A stretch of DNA of 64,000 nucleotides from Paraburkholderia tropica (GTDB lineage Bacteria; Pseudomonadota; Gammaproteobacteria; Burkholderiales; Burkholderiaceae). The stretch covers positions 21,103 to 85,102 of the forward strand of contig NZ_CAJZAR010000065.1 of assembly GCF_914484835.1 (NCBI RefSeq). Reading direction: 5' to 3'. Both the position numbers and the translations under genes were made by a program. Each line of letters starts with the position of its first letter. Position 1 is the first letter of the stretch. The notes beneath the pieces are model-generated. The model had not been told where the DNA came from. It made no database searches and saw nothing but the letters and a program-made list of their open reading frames with translations. Shown piece by piece: positions 53,696 to 63,677 of the stretch.

Positions 53696-54679
53696 ATGTC
53701 TACGCCTGGCGATGCCGTTACGTGGGCTTTCGAGCCACAGTTTCCCGCAGACAATAATGTTCTTCAAGCTTGTAAGCCTGAATTCAAGAATAATTTCAAC
53801 TGTAAGCCTTTCAAATTCAATCACACGTTACACCAATGCGGTTTATTTGAAATTCCAAGAATTGCTGAAGTCGCTGAAAGGATGATGAAAAGAAATGGCG
53901 ACTTCTGTGCAATCAATTTGAAGCAGGGTTCGGTCGGCAGCAAATTCAGCGACATGCCGAACGAGGGCCGGTTGAAAGACGCATTTGACGAAGTGGGCGA
54001 GAGCGCTACGTGGATCAAGCTCACGCAAGCCCAGTACTACGATCCCGAGTACGAGAGGGTGCTGGATCAGGTGACCGAGGAGCTCGAAGACTTGTCGGGT
54101 TTTCCTCTGCGCAAGGACATGACGTGGCGGACGATGACCTTGATCGTCGCTTCGCCGAAGATCGCAACGCCATTTCATATCGATCATGAGACCAACTTTC
54201 TTTTTCAGATCCAGGGCTCGAAAGACGTATGCCTCTTCCCCGCGAGCGATCGTGAGCTGGTTCCCGATCAGGAAATCGAACGCTATTACAGCGGCAATTT
54301 CGAAGCCGCGCATTATCGGCAGGAGTTGCAGGATCGCGGCACCATTTTCCGGCTTGCTCCGGGTGAGGTGGTGCACCACCCGTCGCTGGCGCCGCATTGG
54401 GTGAGGAACGACAACAACGTGTCGGTGAGCATCAGCATCAGCTATTGCATGAAGTCGCTCGAGCGTTGCGCCAGGGTGTATCAGGCCAATTACATTCTGC
54501 GCAAGTTTGGATTGAAGCCGCTGTCACCGGGGCTTTCTCCGATGCGGGACAAGCTGAAGCGCATGCTCATGTCGACGCTGGAACACCGCAATCCGAAGAC
54601 CTTTGCGGAAGTCGTACACGAACCGTTGAACCGGTTCAGATCGCCGCTGAACGCAGCGCGGCGGATCGTGAAGCGCTGA
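53696..54679 (+). CDS. cupin/JmjC-like protein, first of tandem pair
   Basis: The protein has 327 residues. Its JmjC-type double-stranded beta-helix shows a likely iron site: His161 and Asp163 in ATPFHIDHETNFLFQI and a distal His234 in LAPHWVRN. Jumonji-type enzymes use 2-oxoglutarate to hydroxylate proteins or small molecules; whether oxoglutarate is used here is not shown. The first 70 codons are AT-rich and Asn/Lys/Phe-rich, unlike the rest. The start is the ATG at 53696, after CGTGAGGTCTGCC; a longer frame starts with GTG at 53618. It is about 33 codons longer than the second copy. Confidence 0.85.
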   Translation: MSTPGDAVTWAFEPQFPADNNVLQACKPEFKNNFNCKPFKFNHTLHQCGLFEIPRIAEVAERMMKRNGDFCAINLKQGSVGSKFSDMPNEGRLKDAFDEVGESATWIKLTQAQYYDPEYERVLDQVTEELEDLSGFPLRKDMTWRTMTLIVASPKIATPFHIDHETNFLFQIQGSKDVCLFPASDRELVPDQEIERYYSGNFEAAHYRQELQDRGTIFRLAPGEVVHHPSLAPHWVRNDNNVSVSISISYCMKSLERCARVYQANYILRKFGLKPLSPGLSPMRDKLKRMLMSTLEHRNPKTFAEVVHEPLNRFRSPLNAARRIVKR

Positions 54680-54763
54680 CAAAAAATCAGGCTCGGCCGC
54701 TTGGCCGGGCTCGGCGCAATAAAGGGCTTTTCTGCGATTACTTTATGTTCGTGGGGAAAATTC

Positions 54764-55648
54764 ATGTTGATCAACGACGCTCCCGTCCTGACCCGTTCGC
54801 TTTGGCACACCGTCGATCCGCTCGCCGAGTGTCGCGAGCAACTTCATAAGACGGCGTTCGCGGCGCGCCATCCGCTCGCCGGTCATCCGCTGTTTTCCAT
54901 CGAGGCGCTCACGAAGGTGGCCGAGGCGGCCTGCAAGCGCAAGGACGATGTGTATGTCGACGCCGGCGACCTCTCGCTGGCCGACAAGTGGGGCAGCACG
55001 CCTAAGCCCGATATGACGATTCCCGAAATCATCGACCGGATCGAAACGGCGGGCGCGTGGCTCGTGATGAAGCACGTCGAAGAAAATCCCGCGTATAAAG
55101 CGTTGCTCAACGAATATGAAGCGTTCGTGCGCGAGGTGGCCGGACCCGAAGGCTCGAAGCTGTTGAGCAATGCGGAGATGCTGGTGTTCATCACCTCGCC
55201 GCATCGCAAGACGCCTTTTCATTTCGATGCGGAAATCAATTTCCTCGTGCAGATTCAGGGATCGAAAGATCTTTGGGTTTGCGATCCGCTGGATCGCAGC
55301 GTCACCACGGAAGAAGAACTCGAACAATACTATTACGGCGCGATCAATGCCGGGACTTACAAACCGCACGCCGAGAAAGTCGCGCAGCAATTCACGCTGC
55401 ATCCCGGCGATGCCGTGCATATTCCCACGCACGGTGCGCACTGGGTGCAGAACCACGACAACGTGTCCATTTCGCTCAGCCTCAACATGGAATTTCCGCA
55501 GCGTTATGGCGACGCGTACCGCGCCAATCACTATCTGCGCATGCTGGGTTTGAAGCCGCGGCCGCCGGGCGCATCGGAATGGCTGGATCGTTCGAAGGCC
55601 GCGACCGTGTATGGTCTGCGGCAGGTGAAGTCGCTGCTCAAGCGATAG
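54764..55648 (+). CDS. cupin/JmjC-like protein, second of tandem pair
   Basis: The protein has 294 residues and the same fold as its neighbour: TPFHFDAEINFLVQIQGSKD holds His153 and Asp155, and GAHWVQN holds His226. The pair shares the IQGSKD stretch and the C-terminal YLRMLGLKPR / YILRKFGLKPL segment, so they arose by duplication. Base composition is uniform and GC-rich, unlike the 5' part of the first copy. The ATG at 54764 follows GGGGAAAATTC. About 84 bases separate it from the first copy. Such proteins often sit near glycan or natural-product genes; the substrate is unknown. Confidence 0.85.
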   Translation: MLINDAPVLTRSLWHTVDPLAECREQLHKTAFAARHPLAGHPLFSIEALTKVAEAACKRKDDVYVDAGDLSLADKWGSTPKPDMTIPEIIDRIETAGAWLVMKHVEENPAYKALLNEYEAFVREVAGPEGSKLLSNAEMLVFITSPHRKTPFHFDAEINFLVQIQGSKDLWVCDPLDRSVTTEEELEQYYYGAINAGTYKPHAEKVAQQFTLHPGDAVHIPTHGAHWVQNHDNVSISLSLNMEFPQRYGDAYRANHYLRMLGLKPRPPGASEWLDRSKAATVYGLRQVKSLLKR

Positions 55649-55827
55649 GCGGCGCGCCATTCGAGCCGACTTTCGCGCGCGAGAAGATCACGGCGCGAAA
55701 GCGGCAAGCAGAAAGCGGAAAGCGGAAAGCGAAAATCAGGACAGTGTCATTGACCGGCGCAATGACGATTTGCGCACGGCGTAAAGCGCGAAAAGAAAAT
55801 GGGCTTCTGCGGAAAGAACAACCGGGA

Positions 55828-57000
55828 TCAGTTCGGCCGCGCGACGGCCTGTATCGCGGTACCGCTTCTGCGCGCCAGCGATTGTTCGAGAAATGCCCGG
55901 ACTGGACGATCGATGAAGCGCTCAACGAGGTAAGCAGCGACTAGCGTTGCAGTGATCGCGATAAGGGCGGCATGCATAGGGTGTCCGCTGCGGGACATGG
56001 CAAAAACCAGTCTGCCGATCGGGAAGTGAAGCAGATAGATCGGGTACGACAGTCGGCCAAGAAGGCTGGCCGCGTAACCGGACAGCTTTGATGAGAGGTC
56101 GAGTTCCGCTCCGCGCCAAACGAGCACCGGAGCGATCGCGAAAACAATAAAGAATGGATAAATTCCCTTCATGAGATAAGGAAACGCGCAGACGGCAGCA
56201 AATAACGTATAGAGCACCACGTCAGAGGGAATCAATTTTCGGAAAACGACGAGCGCAGCTGGCTGGCTGTTGCGAAAGTGCAGTCGATAAATGAGTATGC
56301 CCGTCGCAAATCCATACACGACTCTGCTAAATCCGCCGAGGAAATTCGATGTGGCCCAGCCCAGTCCGAATTGAAGCGCAAAACGACCGGCGTTGACTTC
56401 CAGCAGCACGGCGATGATCAGGGTGGTGAGCGCGCCCCATATCGCAATGGTGATCAACTTCTTTTCGCTGGCCCGGATAAATAGCACGAACAAGCCGCTT
56501 GCCACGATTTCAAAGAACAGCGACCACGCGGGATCGTTGATGGGAAAAATTGCGCCTATCGACGCCGAGCCGGGGTCCGGATGGCCCGCTATGCCCATAT
56601 TGTTGATCGCTCTGTCGCCCAGATACGGAATCATCAACAGATTGGATGCCGTCGCCGATATCAGACCCGGGTACGAGAAGTTGGCGAGAGCCACGTTGTT
56701 GATCAAGACGAGCGTCGGAATGCCAATGAGCGACGAGATGAAAAGCATCGGATAAAGGCGTATCAGGCGCTTGACGAGATAGCGCGAGTTGCTTATCGAA
56801 TGGTTGGCGAGCTTTTCCCCGTAAGCGTGGAAAATGACGAAGCCGCTCAGAATGAAAAAGAGATCGACGCAAATACTCCCGTTCGGGAAGAGCGGCGACG
56901 GCCCGTGCATCGTGAAGTGGTACGCCATGACCATCATCGCGGCGATGCCTCTCAGCCCGTCGAGGACGTCATAGCGAGATCGGGTTGCTCTATTCGTCAT
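55828..57000 (-). CDS. acyltransferase-3 family membrane protein (third copy)
   Basis: The protein has 390 residues and about ten helices. The N-terminus has RYDVLDGLRGIAAMMVMAYHF with the conserved histidine and VDLFFILSGFVIFHAYGEK. It is lower in G+C than neighbouring genes and has more ATT, AAT and AAA codons. The ATG at 57000 was chosen because the family sequence starts within ten residues; the frame upstream is Thr/Pro-rich. It is convergent with the cupin-like pair. Likely role: acylation of a surface sugar or of a locus product; not shown. Confidence 0.88.
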   Translation of the reverse strand: MTNRATRSRYDVLDGLRGIAAMMVMAYHFTMHGPSPLFPNGSICVDLFFILSGFVIFHAYGEKLANHSISNSRYLVKRLIRLYPMLFISSLIGIPTLVLINNVALANFSYPGLISATASNLLMIPYLGDRAINNMGIAGHPDPGSASIGAIFPINDPAWSLFFEIVASGLFVLFIRASEKKLITIAIWGALTTLIIAVLLEVNAGRFALQFGLGWATSNFLGGFSRVVYGFATGILIYRLHFRNSQPAALVVFRKLIPSDVVLYTLFAAVCAFPYLMKGIYPFFIVFAIAPVLVWRGAELDLSSKLSGYAASLLGRLSYPIYLLHFPIGRLVFAMSRSGHPMHAALIAITATLVAAYLVERFIDRPVRAFLEQSLARRSGTAIQAVARPN

Positions 57001-57448
57001 TGGGCTTGTAATTGGCGTGGGGGCAGGCGAGACGGTGTACTGGCCAACATGCTGCGTGATTTCCGTGGCGGACTCCGTGGGGTGGGGCACCAAGTGCGTG
57101 GCCCTGACTGACAATCCGGCCGTCGGTTCGAGTAGGCGAGCGCGCTTGTCTCATTGACTGACGGGCTGGCAAATAGGGTGGAATCGGCGCCGTCGCCGCG
57201 CTGGGTGGGGATTCCCCTGGGCGAAAAAGAAATCCGGTCGGCAGGGGCGCGACGCCCGGAAAAGGCGGTTTTCGAGTGCCTGCGAGGTGGTGCGAGCGGT
57301 CAGGGGTCAGAGCGCGCCGCGCCGCGCAGGTCTTTGTTTTTACGGGACTAATCCGTCTTCAGCGGCGTGTGGAATCGCCCCGCCGATCTGCCCGTCCTGT
57401 CCGAACGGCTCAGGAAAAGGGCTGAATTTCGACACCTGCGCCCCCCTT
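57001..57448. other. intergenic region upstream of groESL
   Basis: About 450 bases before the groESL promoter. No supported gene; the open frames crossing it have no features. It contains a GC-rich stretch near 57240-57320 and no other recognised signal. The promoter and CIRCE element follow at 57449-57504. Confidence 0.4.
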
Positions 57449-57478
57449 CTTGAATTTGTCACTACCCGTCCATATAAT
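57449..57478 (+). promoter_or_regulatory. groESL promoter, sigma70-type overlapping a sigma32-like one
   Basis: TTGAAT at 57450-57455 and TATAAT at 57473-57478 are 17 bases apart. The same stretch also reads CTTGAA, 14 bases, TCCATAT, which resembles a heat-shock sigma32 promoter. The last base of the -10 is the first base of the CIRCE element. Confidence 0.8.
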
Positions 57479-57504
57479 TAGCACTCACCGCATGAGAGTG
57501 CTAA
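57478..57504 (+). promoter_or_regulatory. CIRCE element (HrcA operator)
   Basis: TTAGCACTC at 57478-57486 and GAGTGCTAA at 57496-57504 are separated by exactly nine bases, the exact consensus. HrcA binding here would block transcription start. The leader between CIRCE and the groES start is about 95 bases. Confidence 0.95.
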
Positions 57505-57598
57505 CAACGCTCGGTGTACACATATCTCTGGCTGGCACCTTCGCCAACCAGGTTTTCTTGAGTCTCTTCAAGTCCCAATCAAGAGAGAGGATCTATCC

Positions 57599-57889
57599 AT
57601 GAACCTTCGTCCTTTGCATGATCGCGTGATCGTCAAGCGCCTGGATCAAGAAACCAAGACCGCTTCGGGCATCGTGATCCCGGACGCAGCGGCAGAAAAG
57701 CCGGATCAAGGTGAAGTCCTGGCCACGGGCCCGGGCAAGCGCGACGATAAAGGCTCCCTGATCGCACTCGACGTCAAGGTCGGCGATCGCGTCCTGTTCG
57801 GCAAGTACGCTGGCCAGACCGTCAAGGTCGATGGCAACGAACTGCTCGTGATGCGCGAAGAAGACATCATGGCCGTGGTGCAGAAGTAA
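57599..57889 (+). CDS. groS: co-chaperonin GroES
   Basis: The 96-residue co-chaperonin begins MNLRPLHDRVIVKRLDQETK and has the mobile loop TASGIVIPDAAAEKPDQGEV (about 19-38), whose IVI tripeptide contacts GroEL. It ends LVMREEDIMAVVQK. The heptameric ring caps GroEL during folding in the cytoplasm. GAGAGGATCTATCC precedes the ATG. groEL follows after 44 bases in the same operon under CIRCE control. Length is normal. Confidence 0.98.
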   Translation: MNLRPLHDRVIVKRLDQETKTASGIVIPDAAAEKPDQGEVLATGPGKRDDKGSLIALDVKVGDRVLFGKYAGQTVKVDGNELLVMREEDIMAVVQK

Positions 57890-57933
57890 TTTTCGCCCAC
57901 CGCTCATTCATCAAGAATTCAAGGAGTTAGAAG

Positions 57934-59574
<1,641 letters not shown>

Positions 59575-59644
59575 TATCGGCTCACGCCGCGATTACATTG
59601 AAGTGCAGGAGGGCGCATCGAAAGATGGGCTCTCCGCCCAAAAG

Positions 59645-59672
59645 AAAACCCGCAGCGATGCGGGTTTTTTTT
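59645..59672 (+). terminator. terminator of groESL
   Basis: AACCCGC-AGCGAT-GCGGGTT is a perfect stem with a six-base loop and is followed by eight T residues. The same hairpin occurs again at 62219-62246. Confidence 0.93.
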
Positions 59673-60024
59673 CGTCCGGGTTTTCGTCGATTTTTTTGTC
59701 CGATTTTTCGTCGGATGCGTGCAACTCCACCCGGCGTGTGAACGCGACGACTCGCGCCGGATGGTGGTGATGCCGCGGCTGCCCGTATTTATTGGGGTTC
59801 GAGCGAACATGCGTGGGGCTTGCTCGGGACGCTATACTCTCGCCAGTTCCCGCTTTTGGCCGAAGCAGCGGAAGAAATATATGAGTAGCGGATCCCGGCT
59901 CGGGATCGATCGTTGGTCGCCACGCACGATGACGGCACGTTATCGCAATGTCGGTCGCGGGAGGCGCTGAGAAGCCCCGTCCCGATGCGGCAACGGCGGC
60001 TTCCGATGGCATTTCACATCATCA
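59673..60024. other. intergenic region between groEL and GT9 gene
   Basis: About 350 bases after the groEL terminator. No supported gene or clear promoter hexamers; open frames here have no recognised features. It should hold the promoter of the GT9 gene. Confidence 0.4.
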
Positions 60025-60915
60025 ATGAAAATTCAGACGAATAGCAGCGTCGCGGTCGTATTGCCACCGCCGATCGGTGACAGCCTCATTGGCATGGTCC
60101 TGGTGAACAATCTGGTTCGCAATGGCTATCAGCCCGTTGTTTTCGGCTGGGTGGCAGAGCAGCTCGCCGCCTGGTTTCCTTACGTGCGGGTCGGGCGTGC
60201 CGCGGAACACGCCGGCGAGTTCGACACCGTGATCGAACTGCGGCCGACCGAGCAGGGGCCGACGCTCGCGCGCTCGGGCAAAACGCTGTGTCTCGCCGAT
60301 CTGCCTGCCTACCACGGCCCCAGGCACCACATGGTGGACCGCATCGTCGACATCGCTTCCACGGTGTTCGAACTCAAGGATGTGACCCGCTCGAATGGCC
60401 TGACCTTGCCGCCCGGTGTGGTGCGCCGTGCCGCGGCGAGTCGCGTGGTGATTCATCCGACCGGCAGCCATCCCGAGAAAATGTGGAGCCGCGCGAAGTT
60501 TCTCGCGCTGGCGCGCTCGCTCGAACGTCTCGGCCTGAAGCCGAGCTTTCTCGTGGCGCCCAACGAATTCGACGCGTGGCGCGACGCGGTGGCCCAAGGT
60601 CACGAAGTCAATGCGCTCGCGCTCGGCGATGTCGCGAAGTGGATCGCGGAGTCGGACTGGTTCATCGGTAACGATTCGGGCCTCGGGCACCTTGCTTCGT
60701 CGATTGGTGTGCCGACGCTCACGCTGTTCATGCGTCGCGGTCTCGCGCGTTCGTGGCGTCCGGGCTGGGGTCCCGGCGAAATTGTGTTGCCCCTCAATGT
60801 CGTGCCTTCTGGCAAACTCAAGGAGCGGTTGTGGAAACAACTGCTTACCGTCAGACGTGTGATGTCGGTGTTCCAGACACTCCGAAATTCGAACTCGACA
60901 GTCCTGTCTCGCTGA
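60025..60915 (+). CDS. GT9-family (heptosyltransferase-like) glycosyltransferase
   Basis: The protein has 296 residues. The N-terminal half has VAVVLPPPIGDSLIGMVLVNNL, the start of ADP-heptose:LPS heptosyltransferase-type enzymes. The C-terminal half has VVIHPTGSHPEKMWSRAKF and WFIGNDSGLGHLASSIGVPTL, the nucleotide-sugar site. It is a little shorter than typical heptosyltransferases (about 320-350). It probably adds a heptose or other sugar to the LPS core in the cytoplasm. The end overlaps the start proposed for the next gene. The ATG at 60025 has no strong ribosome binding site. Confidence 0.88.
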   Translation: MKIQTNSSVAVVLPPPIGDSLIGMVLVNNLVRNGYQPVVFGWVAEQLAAWFPYVRVGRAAEHAGEFDTVIELRPTEQGPTLARSGKTLCLADLPAYHGPRHHMVDRIVDIASTVFELKDVTRSNGLTLPPGVVRRAAASRVVIHPTGSHPEKMWSRAKFLALARSLERLGLKPSFLVAPNEFDAWRDAVAQGHEVNALALGDVAKWIAESDWFIGNDSGLGHLASSIGVPTLTLFMRRGLARSWRPGWGPGEIVLPLNVVPSGKLKERLWKQLLTVRRVMSVFQTLRNSNSTVLSR

Positions 60916-62180
60916 TTCTGAAAAACATGCGTTTCTCTCCTGTGGCTGCCTGGTCTGCAGCCTTGCTGCTTTTTCTTGCCCCCGCGGTCAACCTCGTCTG
61001 GCGCGGCGGCACGGGCTATTGCTTCTTTCTGCTGCTTGCCATGGCGCTTTATGCGGCCGTGCGCAATCGGCATGTGAGCGGATATTTTTCGCCACTGCGC
61101 GACTACCCGTGGTTCGTCGCGGGTATGTGCGGGCTGCTGCTCGCGAGCATCGTGCAGCAGGCCGTCTACGGCATGTGGAATCCACGCCAGTTCGACGCGT
61201 ATTCGCGATTCGCGCTTGCCATTCCGATCTTCCTGATGCTGCGGCAAATGCCCGCGCGCTACTTCCGCTCGATAGGCTGGGGGTGCGCCGTCGGCGCGCT
61301 GGTGTTGGGCGGGCTCGCACTGCTGCAGCGGCCTGCCGGCGGCTGGACCGATGCGGACCGCCTGAACAACGACTACACCAACGCGATCCCTTACGGCGAC
61401 ACGGCGTTGCTGCTCGCGTTTCTTTCGGTCTTCACGATTGGTTGGGACGGCAAGTACCGCAAGTTGGCCACATGCCTGAAGTTGGCCGCGCTGATCGCTG
61501 GCGGGTTTTCGTCGTATTCGTCGGGTACGCGTGGCGGCTGGGTTGCGATTCCGGTTTTCGTGATCATGCTGGGCGTGCAGTACGGCTGGTTTGCCAATGC
61601 AAAGCGAGTTGCCGTCGCGGGCGCGATTGTCCTGGTCGTCGCGGGAGGGCTGGTCGCCACGCCCCGTATCGAACAGCGCATCCACGATTTCAGCGCGGAT
61701 ATCTCGCGGCTGACCAAGGGCGATCCGAATAGCTCGACCGGCATCCGCCTCGAGTTGTGGCGCGCATCGACGCATCTCTTTACCGAACATCCGGTTTATG
61801 GCGTCGGCAAAGGGCGGCTCGAAAGCTCGATGGAGCAGTTGTCGAAGCAGGGCTTCATGCCCGAACTCGTGGTGAACGAGCGCGCTCACAGCGACTTTTT
61901 CTCGACGCTGGCTGAGTCCGGCGCGGTGGGGATTGTCTGTCTGTTTGTCTTCTACTATGGCTCGACGGTGTACTTCTGGCGTCGACGGAAGTCGACCGAT
62001 CCGTTCATCCGCACGGCCGCCTTTTCAGGCATGGCTGTCTCGGCCAGCACCATCGTTTTCGGATTGACGATCGATGTGCTCGTGCCGATCATGGTGACGG
62101 TCCTCGTCTCGTTGCTGAGCGCGACCTTCCTCGCGGCCATCGACGCTCGCGAGCGCGAGATCGCGAGCACGCCGCGCTGA
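60831..62180 (+). CDS. waaL: O-antigen ligase (WaaL) family membrane protein
   Basis: The protein has 449 residues from the GTG at 60831, which has AAGGAG five bases upstream; the ATG at 60927 (417 residues) is the alternative and lies just before the first membrane helix. About ten to twelve hydrophobic segments and a large periplasmic loop with SSTGIRLELWRAS and VNERAHSDFFSTLAESGAVG fit the Wzy_C/WaaL family, whose conserved histidine and arginine transfer O-antigen from undecaprenyl diphosphate to lipid A-core. The overlap with the GT9 gene suggests coupling. A polymerase function is possible, but the genomic context favours ligase. Confidence 0.82.
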   Translation: METTAYRQTCDVGVPDTPKFELDSPVSLILKNMRFSPVAAWSAALLLFLAPAVNLVWRGGTGYCFFLLLAMALYAAVRNRHVSGYFSPLRDYPWFVAGMCGLLLASIVQQAVYGMWNPRQFDAYSRFALAIPIFLMLRQMPARYFRSIGWGCAVGALVLGGLALLQRPAGGWTDADRLNNDYTNAIPYGDTALLLAFLSVFTIGWDGKYRKLATCLKLAALIAGGFSSYSSGTRGGWVAIPVFVIMLGVQYGWFANAKRVAVAGAIVLVVAGGLVATPRIEQRIHDFSADISRLTKGDPNSSTGIRLELWRASTHLFTEHPVYGVGKGRLESSMEQLSKQGFMPELVVNERAHSDFFSTLAESGAVGIVCLFVFYYGSTVYFWRRRKSTDPFIRTAAFSGMAVSASTIVFGLTIDVLVPIMVTVLVSLLSATFLAAIDAREREIASTPR

Positions 62181-62218
62181 CGTAACTCGCCCGGGCGACT
62201 TCACTGCGCTCAAAAGAA

Positions 62219-62246
62219 AAAACCCGCAGCGATGCGGGTTTTTTTT
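62219..62246 (+). terminator. terminator shared by waaL-like gene and thiD
   Basis: AACCCGC-AGCGAT-GCGGGTT followed by a T run, identical in stem and loop to the groESL terminator. An A-rich stretch on the left gives a T run on the minus strand too, so it can end transcripts of the convergent thiD gene. Confidence 0.9.
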
Positions 62247-62303
62247 CGTTCGGTGTTTGTGTCTCGCGCGGGGCCTCGGCGCGATACGGTGCGATACGAC
62301 GCG

Positions 62304-63140
62304 TTACGCCTCGCCGTCCTCGTCCGGCGTCTCGGCGTCGTTGCTGCGCGCCCAGAAGAAGCGGTCGGGCACCCACGCGCCCATGCCCGGACGGAACGCG
62401 CCCTGCACGCTCTGATAGAGATATTCCTGTGCCTCGCGCACGGCCTCGGGCGGCTCCTGGCCGTTGGCGAGCAGGGCGGCGATGGCCGAGCCGAGCGTGT
62501 CGGTCACGCCCATCATCGGATTGTTCGAGCGGTCCCAGAAGTCCTGGCGCAGCTGGCCTTCTTCGCTGTAGAGCGTGTTGACCACGCGGTGCGAGCCGGT
62601 TTCCATCGCGAGGATGTATTCGCAGCCCGTGGCGAGCAGATGCGAGATCGCGGCGTCGATGCTCGGCGCTTCGGCGTCGCCGTCGGGTTGCGCGAGCGCG
62701 AGCAGCACCGAGACGTCGGCGACCAGCAGCGTGGTTTGCGGTACCAGCAGGTCGCCGACCGCTTCGCGCAATTCGTCGGCGGCGAGCACGTGTTCGTCGT
62801 CGAGCGTGAAGTCGGGGGCGAGCACGAGCGGCACCTCGTCGTAGTCGGCGACGACTTCGGCGATCGCGCTCACGACTTCCGCGCGCGTGCCGGCGCCGAC
62901 CTTGAAGGCTGAAACGGGCATGTCCTCGAGCAGCATGCGCGCCTGGGTCGCGACGGTCTCGGGGTCGAGGCCGGTGACTTCGTCGCAGCCCGCGGAGTCG
63001 CGCACGGTGTAACCCGTCAACGCGGTGACACCGTGGCAGCCCATGCTGGCGAGCGTGAGCAGATCGGCTTGCAGGCCGCCGCCGCTGGTCGGATCGGAGA
63101 GGCCGAAGGTAAGGACGATGGGAGGGGTGTCGCTGGGCAT
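62304..63140 (-). CDS. thiD: hydroxymethylpyrimidine/phosphomethylpyrimidine kinase
   Basis: This kinase of 278 residues starts near IVLTFGLSDPTSGGGLQADL, the substrate loop of ThiD, followed by MGCHGVTALTGYTVRDS. The nucleotide-binding part has LAMETGSHRVVNTLY and GVTDTLGSAIAALLANG, where the usual G-[TS]-GC(T/S)-like anion hole reads GVTDTLGSA, so the cysteine is replaced. ThiD phosphorylates HMP and HMP-P in thiamin synthesis. The C-terminus has an acidic tail (DAETPDEDGEA). The ATG at 63140 has only a weak ribosome site. It is divergent from the rubredoxin gene. Confidence 0.9.
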   Translation of the reverse strand: MPSDTPPIVLTFGLSDPTSGGGLQADLLTLASMGCHGVTALTGYTVRDSAGCDEVTGLDPETVATQARMLLEDMPVSAFKVGAGTRAEVVSAIAEVVADYDEVPLVLAPDFTLDDEHVLAADELREAVGDLLVPQTTLLVADVSVLLALAQPDGDAEAPSIDAAISHLLATGCEYILAMETGSHRVVNTLYSEEGQLRQDFWDRSNNPMMGVTDTLGSAIAALLANGQEPPEAVREAQEYLYQSVQGAFRPGMGAWVPDRFFWARSNDAETPDEDGEA

Positions 63141-63506
63141 GAACGTGACGAGAAAGGTTGGCTCGCTGCAAATGCAATGCGCTTGCGGTGATCGGCAGGT
63201 CGGCGGGCTTTCCGCCGACGTTTCCGCAGTCTCGTCAATTATGCCGCCTGGCGGCGCTCACGGGGGACGGATGATCGGTCTTGCGCCCGGAATTTCGCAT
63301 CGCGGCCGTGTGCGTGGTCTGCGGCGGGTCCGCCGCAAGCAGGCAGCGCGCGCGGCGACACGGTTGCTAGGCATAAAAACGGCAACACGGTACCATCATG
63401 GCTCTTGTTTCCTGACAGTTTTCCCCAACCGCCTCCACCTCGCGCCCGCAGGGTCATCGACGGGTGCGGGCGCGCGGTATTTTGGACTTTTCGACGCGGC
63501 ATAAGA
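63141..63506. other. intergenic region between thiD and rubredoxin gene
   Basis: About 365 bases between divergent genes. No supported gene; frames here lack features. No clear promoter or riboswitch-like structure was recognised: the conserved THI-box stretches were not found by eye. Confidence 0.35.
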
Positions 63507-63677
63507 ATGGAATATAGAAGCTGGATGTGCCTGATCTGCGGCTGGATCTATGATGAAGAAGCCGGTTTGCCAGACGAAGGCATCGCGCCCGGCACGCGCT
63601 GGGAGGATGTGCCGATCAACTGGACGTGCCCCGAGTGCGGTGCCCGCAAGGAAGACTTCGAGATGGTCCAGATCTAA
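63507..63677 (+). CDS. rubredoxin
   Basis: A 56-residue protein with the two CxxC iron ligands: CLICGWIYDEEAGLPDEGI and, near the end, WTCPECGARKEDFEMVQI. The conserved aromatic and acidic residues between them are present (PGTRWEDVP). Rubredoxin carries single electrons, for example to alkane hydroxylases or in defence against oxygen. The length is right for a rubredoxin starting at the ATG at 63507; the upstream frame is Pro/Arg-rich and is not part of the protein. No alkane hydroxylase is nearby in the window. Confidence 0.95.
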   Translation: MEYRSWMCLICGWIYDEEAGLPDEGIAPGTRWEDVPINWTCPECGARKEDFEMVQI

